From Aegilops tauschii subsp. strangulata (taxonomy: Eukaryota; Streptophyta; Magnoliopsida; Poales; Poaceae), in contig NC_053040.3 of assembly GCF_002575655.3 (NCBI RefSeq), forward strand, positions 154,133,148 to 154,197,147: a DNA stretch of 64,000 bases. The letters are read 5' to 3'. Below, piece by piece: positions 36,226 through 46,778 of the stretch. Position numbers and translations under genes: made by a program. The notes below the pieces were generated by a model. It was not told the origin of the DNA. It did not search any database and saw only the letters and a program-made list of their open reading frames with translations. The stretch's first letter is position 1. The number at the start of each line of letters is the position of its first letter.

Positions 36226-37117
36226 TGTCGTGGGAAACCACGGCCACCTATGGGACCAAAGGCCCCTTGCTGGTTCGGCAGGGGGGATGTCACGTTGCAC
36301 AAAGAGCAGAAGAGCATGGGGCAGCACGAAAGAGATCACGCAGGCAATTTTACCCAGGTTCGGGCTGCCGTGAGGCATAAAACCCTACTCCTGCTTTGGT
36401 GGATTGATGGCGGAAGAATGGTTGGGGAGTGTAGTACACTTGCCCGGCAGGGTTGCCTCGGGGCTGCAGTGGCTACGCGCGTACGAATGCGTCGGTCTCC
36501 AACCTTCTAACCCTTTCTACGGTTGCTATGGCCTCCTTTTATAGGTTAAGGGGTCACCACAATGGCAAAGTAGTCATTATGCACTGATAAGATAACAAAC
36601 AGTGCTATCATACCTAACCCTATAGGCTGACAGGGCGCATTAAATGTGTCGCTCAACGTCACATCGTTGTTTGCCCGGCAAGCCTCGCCGGGCTATCTTG
36701 CCAGCTTCACACCTGCTCGCTTGACACGTCGCAGGATGGGTGTCGCGCTTAGGCATCTCTTATAGAAAGAGGCCGCCATGTGGCGAATGGCTTCCACTTA
36801 GTCACTTTGCGGCTTGACACTGCATCAATTGGCAATGTGGGTCACGATGGACTAGTGGGTGAGGTGGTTTTGCCTCCGCGTGTCCCGGCAGGCCCTGCCG
36901 GGACGTCTTGGTCGTTTTCTCCCAGGGTCAACCCCGCCCTTGCCGAGCTCGCCTGCCCGGCAAGGAAGGCTTTTCTCCTAGTGGCGCCTTGCTTCTCTGG
37001 CTCGATCTTGGTCCTCTTGATCTGCATGTTGGTCCTTCGATGAGCTTGATCCCTTGTACTCTAGTATGGCCTAGTGCCGTAATCTCATTCTCGTGCCTGT
37101 GCACAGTCCGGGCAACA
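36226..37117 (-). repeat. gypsy 2 5' LTR (892 bp)
   Basis: Minus strand TGTTGCCCGGACTGTGC (from 37,117) to CCCACGACA (36,226), so TG...CA ends. It contains several inverted CCCGGCAAG / CTTGCCGGG type segments around 36,670-36,970. Confidence 0.8.
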
Positions 37118-37947
37118 GGCCCAGGGTTTGTTGCACCGATAGGAGGAGTCTCGAAATGGTCGAGAGGTAAAGATTGATATATAGGATGATAACACCAGAA
37201 GTGTTCCGAAATGTATCGGGTATTATCGGAGTACTGGGAGGGGGGTTACCGGACCCCCGGGGGAAAGATATGGGCCATAGGAGGGGAGCACACCAGCCCA
37301 CAAGGGGTGGCACGCCCCCCACCCCCAAGTAAGGAGGCCGAATTGGAGAAGGGAAAGAAGGGGTTCGGCCCCCCTTTCCTTCTCTCCTTCCTCTTCCCTT
37401 CCCCCCCCTCCGGAAATAAGGAAAGGGGGAGGCCGAATTGGGGAGGACCCCAAGTAGGATTCCTCCTACTTGGGGCGCCCCATGGCTGCCTCTCCTCCCC
37501 TCCCACCTATATATACGTGGGGAGGGGGCGCCTAGAAGACACAACAACAATCGTTAGCCGTGTACGGCGCCCCCTCCACAGTTTACACCCCCGGTCATAG
37601 TTTCGCGGTGCTTAGGCGAAGCCCTGCGCGAATCACTTCACCATCACCGTCAGCACGCCGTCGTGTGGACAAAACTCATTTACTTCCTCGACACCTTGCT
37701 GGAACAAGAAGGCGAGGAATGTCATCGCAGTGAACGTGTGCAGAACTCGGAGGTGCCGTACGTTCGGTGCTTGATTGGTCGGAGCTAGAAGAAGTTCTAC
37801 TACATCAACCGCGTTGTCAAACGCTTCCGCTTTCGGTCTACGAGGGTACGTAGACACACTCTCCCCCTCTCGTTGCTATGCATCTTCTAGATAGATCTTG
37901 CGTGAGCGTGGGAATTTTTTTGAAATTGCATGCTATGTTTCCCAACA
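37118..37947 (+). repeat. copia (Angela/WIS-like) LTR, 3' part
   Basis: Plus-strand LTR fragment entering at GAGGAGTCTCGAAATGG and ending TTTCCCAACA. It has TATATATACG (about 37,508) and the usual GTACGTAGACACACTCTCC near its end. The 5' part would lie on the far side of gypsy element 2. Confidence 0.8.
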
Positions 37948-39457
37948 AGTATAGGGTATCAATCGTAGTCCTTTCGACAAGTAAGAGTGTTGAACCCAGC
38001 GAAGAGCAGAAGGAAATGACAAGCCGTTTTCAGTAAGGTAATTTCTGCAAGCACTGAAATTGTCGGTAACAGGTAGTTTGATAGCAAGATAATTTTTAAC
38101 AAGTGACAAGTAGCAATAGTAAAAATAGGTGCAGCAAGTTAGCTCAATCCTTTTTGTAGCAAAGGACAGGCCAAAACAATCTCTTATAGCAAGTAAATCT
38201 TACTTGAGTGTACACAGGAATTTCATCTAGTCACTTTCATCATGTTGGTTTGATTCGTGTTCGCTACTTTGACAATTTTATATGTGGGTGGACCGGTGCT
38301 TGGGTGCTGTTCTTACTTGAACAAGCCTCCCACTTATGATTAACCCCCCTCACAAGCATCCGCAACTACGAAAGAAGAATTAAGATAAAATCTAAGCATA
38401 GCATTAAACGTATGGATCCAAATCAGTCTCTTACGGAATAGCGCATAAACTAGGGTTTAAGCTTCTGTCACTCTAGCAACCCATCATCTAATAACTACTC
38501 CACAATGCATTCCCTTAGGCCCAACGATGGCGAAGTCTCATGTAGTCGACGTTCACATAACACCACTAAGGGAATCACAACATACATATCATCAAAATAT
38601 CGAACGAATATCAAATTCACATGATTACTTGCAACATGACTTCTCCCATGTCCTCAAGAACAAAAGTAACTACTCACACAACATATTCATGCTCAAGATC
38701 AGAGGACTAATAAATATCATAATGGATCTAAACATATAATCTTCCACCAAATAAACCGGCTAGCATCAACTATAAGATGCAATCAACACTACTAGTCACC
38801 CACATGTACCAATTTGAGGTTCTAGTACAAAGATTGAACACAAGAGATGAACTAAGGTTTTGAGATGAGATGGTGTTATTGAAGATGTTGACGAAGATGG
38901 GTCTTCCAAAGATGAGAGGGTTGTTGGTGATGACGATGGCTTCAATTTCCCCCCTCCCAGAGGGAAGTTTCCCCGGTGGAATCGCTCCGCTGGAGGGCAA
39001 AAGTGCTCTTGCCCAAGTTCCGCCTCGAGACGGCAGTGCTCCATTCTGAAAGTCCTCTGCTTACTTTTTCTAGGTTAAAAGACCTTATGTACCATACGAT
39101 GGGCACAAGAGGTGAGCCAGGGCCCCCACTACCCACTAGGGCGCTCCTGGAGGGGATGGCACGCCCTGGTGCCTAGTGGGCACCTGGGTGGCCCCCACTA
39201 GTATTTATTTTCTCCAATATTTAATTTATATTCCAAAATAATTCTTTGTAAAATTTCAGCTCATTTGGAGATGTGCAGAATAGGTATCTCTGATGTAGCT
39301 TGTTTAGGTCCAGAATTCCAATTGCCGGTATTCTCCCTCTTTGTGTAAACCTTGCATATTAGGAGAGAAAAGGCATTAGAATTACTCCACAAATTGTTAT
39401 AATGAATAAAAACACTATAAATAATAGTATGAAACATGATGCAAAATGGACGTATCA
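37948..39457 (-). repeat. gypsy 3 3' LTR
   Basis: Minus strand TGATACGTCCATTTTGCATC at 39,457 running to ...CCCTATACT at 37,948. Related LTRs continue TGTGGGTCATCA, which is missing here because of the copia insertion. Confidence 0.75.
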
Positions 39458-39475
39458 ACTCCCCCAAGCTTAGAC
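39458..39475 (-). other. gypsy 3 polypurine tract
   Basis: Minus-strand AAGCTTGGGGGAGT abuts the LTR start TGATACG. A second AAGCTTGGGGGAGA copy lies at about 41,005-41,020. Confidence 0.75.
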
Positions 39476-41053
39476 CTCGCTTGTCCTCAAGCGAAAGCCG
39501 ATATCTAAAATCATGTCCACATGTTTGGAGAGAGAGGTGTCGATAAAAAAAATACGGACATAGTAGAATCATGATCATTATTATAACAACGATAAACTTT
39601 ATCATAAGACTTCTCATGGGCAAGTAGCAATTCATCACAACATCAAAGTATAGAGCATAAACTTTATTGAAAACTAACAAACTATGTTCTCTGTCAACTT
39701 TGCAATTTCAATTCATCATATTTTCAGGAAGGGTCTCGTATCGGAGCCTTTGGGCAAGTCCGCATACTCAACCATCATTCAGTCTGCTATGATTGCTAAC
39801 ACTCACAACATATATCAAAAAGTTTCAACCCGACAGATAGAAAGATAGGGGCTTATAGTTTCGCCTCCCAACTTATTCACCTCAAGGGTGACGTCAATAA
39901 TAATAACTCATGATCACTCATATCCAACTAGGTATATGTGACTAGATCTTTCCCCACCACATGATGCGTGCAAAAAAAGTAAATAAAAATGGAATAGAGG
40001 AGAACACTTCGACTCTTGAATAAAAAGTAAAAGATAGGCCCTTCGCAGAGGGAAGTAGAGGTTGTCATGCGCTTTTATTTTTGGATGCCCAAACTCTTAG
40101 TGCAAAAGAACGTCATTATATTTCCCCTTATGATAGCAACCTTTATTATGCAGTCTGTCGCTTTTATTACTTTGCCATCACAAGTTCGTACAACACTTAT
40201 TTTCCCTTACACTAAAAGATCAAACATATTTAGAAGCAATTTTTATTGCCTTATGCACTGATGACAACTTACTTGAAGGATCTTGCTCAATCCAGAGGTA
40301 GGTATGGTGGACTCTCAAAACATGGTTTTGGGTTTAAGATTTTTGGATGAACAAGTAGTATCTCTACTTAGTGTAGATTTTTGGCTAGAAAAGATATTGG
40401 GCAAGCACCACATGTTGGAGGATCTATGACAATATAACTTATGTGTGAATATGAACAAACATAAATCATTACGTTGTGTTCCTTGTCCAACGTCAACAAT
40501 TTGGAATAAAATATTTAATGGGGGCTCACAATCATAAAAGAAGTCCAAGATGTTATATTTGCATATGAATCTTATATTCCCTTATTAATTCTTTCATGAA
40601 TTGCATCATTGACCAATTGTCGCGCCCAAGATGCGATTCTATCCCAACCACGTGATGAATTCATGATTGGGGCACAACCGCATTTCGAGCGCATAGCACC
40701 AATGCTATGTTTTTCAACTTCCAATAAATTTTACCACTTATACTTTTCCTTATGTGATGTCATTACTTACCATAAGATTAGCATATGATATTTTTCATTA
40801 TTTCCTTTATTTTGATTGAATCAAGAAAGTAAAGAAGCACAAACTTGAACTAAACTTTTTATATAACTCTCAACTCGATTACATAGATGGATAGATGGAT
40901 TTATTATCATACTAGACTTTTATTCAACTAAATCATGAAATAACTAAAGATCAAACTAAAAACTGGTGAAGATAATAAAAGTGATGGTGATACGATACCA
41001 GGCATCTCCCCCAAGCTTGGCGATAGCCAAGGGGAGTGCCCATACCCGTGTGC
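39476..41053. other. gypsy 3 noncoding 3' internal region
   Basis: AT-rich sequence without a believable reading frame, between the accessory ORF and the polypurine tract. Long noncoding 3' regions are usual in this group. Confidence 0.6.
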
Positions 41054-41575
41054 TCAAGTCTCCTTCTTTGGTGATGGTGGTGGTGGTGGTGACGATGTGG
41101 TAAGATTGTCCTCCGGCTTCCATGGCAGGGGTTCACCATCATAAGAGGATGCACGAGTCTCCTGAGTCCTACAACTGTCAGCTAAACTCATACCTTTTAA
41201 AGCTTGCTTCATACACGAAAACTTGATTTTGAAGATCATAGATTTCGCTTTGCAGAAAATTGATTTGCTCGTGAAGGTGAAGACGATGTCCTTCATAGAC
41301 CGACCATCCACCTTGTGATCACGGGTGAATTCTGTGATCATGGAGTGGTGGGCACTAAGTCCACGCTCCACCATCCCTTGGCACTTGAAGATCTCCTGCT
41401 CCACCCCCTCGAGCCTGGCCTCCAGGCTTCCCGTCTTCTTGGGCCCATGAACATCCCAGATGTGGAGCATCCCCTCACACATCTCAATGGCTTGAGGGTG
41501 CTTCATCACCTCCGACAAGTCGGGATTGATTACCCTCTCGAAGAACTTGTCCATGAAAGAGCTTGGTGCAGCCAT
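41054..41575 (-). CDS. retrotransposon accessory ORF, MAAPSSFMDKFFERV protein
   Basis: Intact 173-codon frame from ATG at 41,575 to a stop at 41,054. The N-terminus MAAPSSFMDKFFERVI and the segment HIWDVHGPKKTGSLEARLE recur, as I remember, in large Triticeae gypsy elements as an extra ORF between integrase and the 3' LTR. The middle is predicted coiled coil (LEGVEQEIFKCQGMVERGL); the C-terminus is Pro/Ser-rich (SSPPPPPSPKKET). It has no similarity I can name to a functional domain. It reads in the same direction as pol and is separated from it by an LTR-like segment with its own TATA box, so it may be separately transcribed. Its role is unknown, and it remains unbroken although the element around it is heavily decayed. 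Confidence 0.65.
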   Translation of the reverse strand: MAAPSSFMDKFFERVINPDLSEVMKHPQAIEMCEGMLHIWDVHGPKKTGSLEARLEGVEQEIFKCQGMVERGLSAHHSMITEFTRDHKVDGRSMKDIVFTFTSKSIFCKAKSMIFKIKFSCMKQALKGMSLADSCRTQETRASSYDGEPLPWKPEDNLTTSSPPPPPSPKKET

Positions 41576-41800
41576 GGCGATCTAGATCTGACAAAAAAAT
41601 AGCTCGAAACAAGAACAAAGGATATTTCTGCGGTGGTGTGGTCAAATCGTCCAGGGGTATATATAAAGATTTTTTATCTTGGGAAACAAGTATACTATAG
41701 GAAAACAGAGTCGGGAAGCTGCCTGAGGGGCCCACTACCCACCAGAGCACGCCAGGTGGGGCAGGTGTGCCCTCGTGCCTAGTGGGCACCTGGGTTGCCT
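41576..41800 (-). promoter_or_regulatory. LTR-like internal promoter of the accessory ORF
   Basis: On the minus strand a TATA box (CTTTATATATACC, 41,658-41,668) lies about 85 bp upstream of the accessory ATG. Further upstream, 41,700-41,790 matches the gypsy 3 LTR at 39,119-39,190 (shared GTGCCTAGTGGGCACCTGGG). So a copy of LTR promoter-proximal sequence sits in front of the ORF. Confidence 0.55.
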
Positions 41801-41914
41801 TCCCGGGTGTTTCTTAATTTTTTTATTTTTTTCTAATATTCCAAAACTGACAGAAAATATTTTGACAGAATTTTTGGAGTCGGTTTACTTACCGTATCAT
41901 GTACCTCTTCCATT

Positions 41915-42263
41915 TCAGGGTTCTGGAGTGTTCTGGAAGGTCTCTTTTATGTATTCCTCCGGTGTCATGGTTTGGATAATGTTAGTTTCAACATTAATAG
42001 GCGTACCTGAAATATAGTGCTTAATTCTTTGTCCATTGACCACTTTCGGATTAGTGTCTTTGGCATTATTGATCTTAATAGCTCCAGAGCGGTAAACTTC
42101 CTTGATTATATATGGTCCTTCCCATTTGAAAGAAGTTTTCCTGCAAAAAATCAAAAAAGAATTGTATAATAGGACATATTCACAAACTTTGAATTCCCGC
42201 TTTTGGATTCTTTACTCATGCCATCTTTTAACCTTTTCTTTAAACAGTTTGGCATTTTCACAA
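41915..42263 (-). pseudogene. gypsy 3 integrase C-terminus
   Basis: Minus-strand remnant with KVKRWHDKRIQKREFK and then FKWEGPYIIKEVYRSGAIKI, the usual end of gypsy integrase in this group. It stops at 41,915. A frame break lies between the two segments (about 42,155), and the catalytic core is outside, removed by the CACTA piece at 42,264. Confidence 0.75.
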
Positions 42264-42448
42264 CACTACCAGGGAAAATCTTATAGATTGACGCTTACTA
42301 ATAGCGAGGGTTTATACCCCTCGCTACTACTACTTACTAGTAGTGAGGGTTTATACCCCTCGCTACTGCTACTTACTAGTAGCGAGGGTTTATACCCCTC
42401 GCTACTACTAAGTTGATAGTAGTAGCGTGGGTTTATACTCCTCGCTAC
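42264..42448 (+). mobile_element. CACTA left-end fragment with palindromic 39-bp repeats
   Basis: Starts CACTACCAGGGAAAATC. It then has units starting at 42,303, 42,342, 42,381 and 42,424, each an AGCGAGGG-TTTATA-CCCTCGCT hairpin. It stops abruptly at a gypsy LTR start (42,449), so only the left end remains. Confidence 0.6.
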
Positions 42449-42872
42449 TGATAACCCACAAGTATAGGGGATCGGAACAGTTTTCGAGGGTAGAGTATTC
42501 AACCTAATTTTATTGATTCGACACAAGGGGATCCAAAGAATATTCTCAAGTATTAGCATCTGAGTTGTCAATTCAACCACACTTGAAAGACTTAATATCT
42601 GCAACAAAGTATTTAGTAGCAAAGTAGTATGAAAGTAACGGTAATGGTAACAGAAGTAATAGTAGCAGTTTTGTAGCAATTGTAACAGTGGAAACGCGAA
42701 AGTAACTTAGCAGAGATCAATATGTGAAAAGCTCATAGGCAATGGGTCGGCAATGATAATTGTGTTGGATGATATTCATCATGTAGCAACTATAACCTAG
42801 GGTGACACAGAACTAGCTCTAATTCATCAATATAATGTAGGCATGTATTCCGTATATAGTCATACGTGCTTA
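42449..42872 (+). repeat. gypsy 4 LTR, partial
   Basis: Begins TGATAACCCACAAGTATAGG and follows a common Triticeae gypsy LTR for about 420 bp until CATACGTGC. There it is interrupted by a CACTA element; TTA at 42,870-42,872 is the probable target duplication. Confidence 0.65.
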
Positions 42873-43119
42873 CACTGGTACATCGAGGTGCTATACAAAC
42901 GGTTTTTAACCCCTTTCTGCGATGGCGTTATGAACCGTTGCCTAGTGAGTGACTGTGATAGGGGGGTCCTTCCCACATGACCCAGAAACCATCGGGGATA
43001 TGCCCTCCTGGCACACACGCTCGGCAAAATGAGGCCGTGTGCGACCGACGAGCGATCAAATATGGTTATACGTATAGTTGTGCTAAAAACGACAATTATA
43101 GAGGCCAAACCATTTCAGG

Positions 43120-43320
43120 TCGTAAGTACATCCCACACTGTCAGTCCCCGCTAAACGTTTCCGTTCGTATGTACATTCCACACAGTCAATCCAAGGAATA
43201 CGTTTCTGTTAGTATGTACATCCCACACAGTTAATCCAAGAAGTACGTTTCCATTCGTATATACATCCCACACAGTCACTCCAAGGAAAATGTTTCCGTT
43301 CGCAGGTACATCACGCACAA
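43120..43320. repeat. 45-bp tandem repeat, five units
   Basis: The landmark TACATCCCACAC-like start recurs at 43,127, 43,172, 43,217, 43,262 and 43,307, a period of exactly 45 bp, with GTTTCCGTTCGTATG in each unit. Subterminal array of CACTA element 2. Confidence 0.88.
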
Positions 43321-43849
43321 TTTTCCCCATTAAATAGTTTGTGATAGCGTTGCCACTACACACGATATTAACAATTTTATCGTTTGCGTTATTGAATGCA
43401 TCACACACGGTGCATAGAAAAAACTGTGTGGCAAAGGCTGTGCATTACACACATTTTTTATGTGGTAAACATTTGCGCAAGGTGGCCTAATGCAAACAGT
43501 TTTCAAGAGGATGTCGTGTGTGATTTTTCATTGATCCAACACGGTTTATTCCTAGAAACTGTGTGCGTTGCCTGAGGTCATCGCCCACGATGTTTCTCAA
43601 TAACCGTTTGCAATAGAAAATCCAATTAGCAGGCTAATTGCCCTATTATTAATAATCCATTTATTAATCTAATTGACATTTCATATTAAGCACACAATAT
43701 ATTTCATTTCCATATTAAGGAAGCAGGATTTCATAATTGAAATACATCAGAGTACAACATCATATAGCTTCAGCACTCAGCTACCCCATTACACAACTAC
43801 ATCAGCACCAAGTTTCACATGCAACATCTAGAACCTTTTGAAATTAGCA

Positions 43850-44400
43850 TTATAGACGGTACATAGACAAATGCCTCTCATCTAGAAAACTGCTAAAGCG
43901 GAAGGCGAATATTGAACCTTCATTGATGTTGAAGGTCTTTGCAAATTTAGGCCAGTGCATGTGGATGATTAACCGTCCATCCTTCGTCCTCTTCAGGAAC
44001 ACTTCAATATTGAACCGTGGGTGTTGTATGAAAACCTTCCTCGCCTCCTGACCATAGAGGTGGTTTGAGAGGTAATCATCAGTGAACTGCTTTGGAAAGG
44101 CCTGAAAACAAGGATGTGCATAAATATCTTCTCTATATTGGAAATGGGGCAAAGGAATAAAAAAAGGCAAGGTATAATAGTTAGTACCATCTTGTAGTGA
44201 ACTGATATCTTCTTCATTGTGCAGACAAAGATCTAGTTGTTTTTTGTCGCTAATTTCTTTATCCTAACAATCTTTCCGAGTTTCTTGACTTGACAGATAT
44301 TCATGGACAACTCATTTCCCCATATGCAAAAAGGGTCGAATAGTGGGTCAAAACCTCTGACAGTAGGACCTACATGTGCAAGACCAAATTGTAAAGAACC
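43850..44400 (-). pseudogene. B3 DNA-binding-domain protein fragment
   Basis: Two exons on the minus strand: an upstream one ending at 44,188 (...HYKM, then GT) and 44,101-43,850 ending in a stop. The joined frame gives an N-terminal half (LSMNICQVKKLGKIVRI, VCTMKKISVHYKM) and the B3 fold half: FPKQFTDDYL, FNIEVFLKRTKDGRLIIHMH, then WPKFAKTFNINEGSIFAFRF ending HLSMYRL. The W-x-K-F-x-x-x-x-x-I-x-E-G and F-x-F pattern is typical of plant REM-type B3 domains, which bind DNA. A TAG at 44,233-44,235 in exon 1 falls where Gln would fit. The 5' start was not located. It lies inside CACTA element 2, so it is either a captured host gene or a CACTA-borne DNA-binding protein. Confidence 0.6.
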
Positions 44401-44590
44401 TAAATATTAGAATGGTTCCTGCAATTGCACAATAATGTGCTATTAGAGAAAGGACCATGCATGTGCAAACCTCGATTGTAAACCTCAGTGCTTCCCATTG
44501 TTCCCTACAACACATATAAGGTAGTTAGTCATCAGGTTAAGTGAGGGTTCGCATGCTATCAGTAAAATATGTTGATGAAAATTAAGCACA
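44400..44590. other. AT-rich spacer, possible upstream exon
   Basis: No clear coding sequence. It may contain an upstream exon of the B3 pseudogene, but I cannot fix one. Confidence 0.3.
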
Positions 44591-45630
44591 TTGCAGATTC
44601 ATCATATTAATTCAAGCCACATGGAAACCCCATTTATCCAAACCAAGCATGATTAAGAACTAGGAAATATAGCAGTTGTATATGTTTCTCATGTATTAAG
44701 TGCAACCAAATTCGATTTATTCCTCACATTCACAACAATACAGAATTCTACCCATGACAATTGGACATCTCATTGCAGAATTGAACCAAGCAGTTAACTA
44801 AACACCACAACAAATGAACCAAACATTAACTGAGCACCACATTGCACAATAACATACTCCTAATAGAAGATCAGACAGTTAACCAAACCAAGCATGCTTA
44901 ACAACTTGGAAATATAGCAATTATATTTGTTTCTCATGTATTTAGTACAGCCAACTTCGATTTATTTCTCACATGGTATACAATAACAGAATGCACCCAT
45001 AACAATTGAACATCGCATTGCAGAATTGAACCAAACATTTAACTAAACACCACAACAAATGAACCAAACATTAAATAAGCACCACATTGCACAATATAAC
45101 ATACTCCTAATAGAAGATCAGACAGTTAACCAAACCAAGCATGCTTAACAACTTGGAAATATAGCAATTGTATTTGTTTCTCATGTATTTAGTACATCCA
45201 AATTCGATTTATTTCTCACATGCATGGTATACAATAACAGAATGCACCCACGACAATTGAACATCGCATTGCGGAATTAAACCAAACAGTTAATTAAACA
45301 CCACAACAAATGAACCAGACGTTAACTGAGCACCACATTGCACAATGTATAACATACTAGAGGATCAGAAAGTTAACCAAACCAAGCATGCTTGACAACA
45401 TGGAAATATAGCAATTGTATTTGTTTCTCATGTATTTTGTAAAGATAAATTCGATTTATTTCTCACATGGAAGAAAACAAAATTGCAGCCTGAAGAATTG
45501 AACATCAAATTTGCATAATTGAACCAAACAGTTAACTGAAGACGACAACTAATTAACCAAACAGTTAATAAGTGAGCACCACATTGCACGACATATAGAA
45601 CATATACACTAGAGCAACAGATTGCATGGT
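44590..45630. repeat. 247-bp tandem repeat, about four units
   Basis: The landmark AACCAAGCAT occurs at 44,641, 44,885, 45,133 and 45,380, a spacing of 244-248 bp. Each unit also carries TTTGTTTCTCATGTATT and CACCACATTGCACAAT. The middle two units are the most alike. Confidence 0.88.
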
Positions 45631-45766
45631 AAAATTAGATAGCACAATTCATTAGAATTTGTTAAGGAAAGGCAGGAGCAGCACATGCAATGGGTAAACC
45701 GAGCATGCTTAGGCGGTGTAGCTAGCAAACTGAACATTGGTCCTTATAGTGAGCTAATAAGACAAG

Positions 45767-46165
45767 CTACTCCTCATCATCGGAGATATCGATGATGATT
45801 GGCTCCTTGGACATGGAAGAGGGCGAAGCCTCCACATCGTGGGTGCCCTCGTCGTAGTGGTGAGTTGCTTGAGCCACTCGGGGCACCAACCTGCTGGCTC
45901 TCGATTTGAGGTAAGCACGTGCACACTGAGAAAACACCTCGTAGTCTTTGTCGAAAACACCGAGGGTGGCCTCGAGAAAATGCCATGAACTATCATTTAA
46001 AGAAGCCAACCGCATCGCGGCATCGACGAGGCGTCGACGGTGGCCTCGGCGACGAGGTGCTCCTCCAAGATCTGGGGGTCGGCACGAATGGCAGCCATCA
46101 CGAGCTCATTCGTGCGTGCGGCCGCGATTTGCTTCTCCGCTGCCAAATGCTCTTTGAGCTCCTAC
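45767..46165 (-). pseudogene. transposon-carried ORF, IIIDISDDEE C-terminus
   Basis: Minus-strand frame starting inside ELKEHLAAEKQIAAARTNEL (about 46,165), continuing through MAAIRADPQILEEHLVAEA, then after a 1-2 bp frame slip near 46,015 through MRLASLNDSSWHF, RAYLKSRASRLVPR and an acidic C-terminus, to a TAG at 45,767. Helix-rich and alanine-rich upstream, acidic at the end. I do not recognise a domain. It resembles other small Ala/Glu-rich ORFs in this window (3,013-3,847 and 46,779-47,411), which may be a class of CACTA passenger genes. Confidence 0.4.
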
Positions 46166-46778
46166 CTATACAACGTGCACCATGGCTTAGGGAGGCGCTT
46201 ATTTGGTGGAGGGGTTGGTGATTTGGGTGGAAGTTGTCGCACTGACGGTCGAGGCATGTGGGACGTGGAAGGAGGAGGAGGATGGGGGTCGGGTGTGGAT
46301 TACCTGCCTGGTTAGACGAGGCCGAGCAGCGTTAGGGAGGGTCACCGGTGAAGAGGCGGCATTGCAAGCAAGGATTGAAGGTTTCAACTTGGAAAGGAAG
46401 GCGAAAATAGGGGAAATGTGGCTTTTGGCAAGGGGGAGGGGCGGGGAGGTATATATTTCCGCGGAAGCCAAAGTTTTTTGATTTGGTGCAGCGAAAAAAC
46501 TGGCGTGCAAAGTGTCATCAGACATGGTCCCTTATTCAGCACTGTGTATGATATGTGAACATCACAAACAGTTCATATAGCTTAACCCGTGTGTGATGAG
46601 TTAGAACGTCAAAAAATTTTGGTTCGAATTTCCCTGGTTATAGTGGTCATCCACGTCATTGCATAATTTGGGTACACAAAGGAGACTACAGCACACCCAC
46701 ACTTCTTAATCGAGCAAGTTCAGCAATTAAACAAAGCTAGCTGACCTAAACATTACTCTAACAAATTAAAGACCGACG

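Larger units (their letters stand above)
31171..37117 (-). mobile_element. gypsy element 2, 5' LTR to RNase H
   Basis: Minus-strand Ty3/gypsy element with 5' LTR, primer site, gag, protease, reverse transcriptase and part of RNase H. It is cut at 31,171 by the Fatima-like insertion; integrase and 3' LTR are not in the window. Confidence 0.82.
37948..42263 (-). mobile_element. gypsy element 3 (Sabrina-like), 3' half
   Basis: Minus-strand element: 3' LTR 37,948-39,457, polypurine tract, a long noncoding stretch, an accessory ORF (41,054-41,575) and the integrase end (41,915-42,263). It lacks the final dozen bases of the LTR because a copia element inserted there, and it is cut on the right by a CACTA piece at 42,264. 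Confidence 0.75.

Noticed and set aside
35696..36373. 225-residue plus-strand ORF opposite gypsy 2 gag
   Set aside because: Antisense shadow of the gag gene in GC-rich DNA; the minus strand has the recognisable gag.
37211..37600. Gly/Pro-rich ORFs in the copia LTR
   Set aside because: Known LTR sequence with G and C runs; no coding function expected.
43120..45630. CRISPR-like regular spacing of repeats
   Set aside because: Units are tandem with no unique spacers, and the sequence is clearly plant nuclear.
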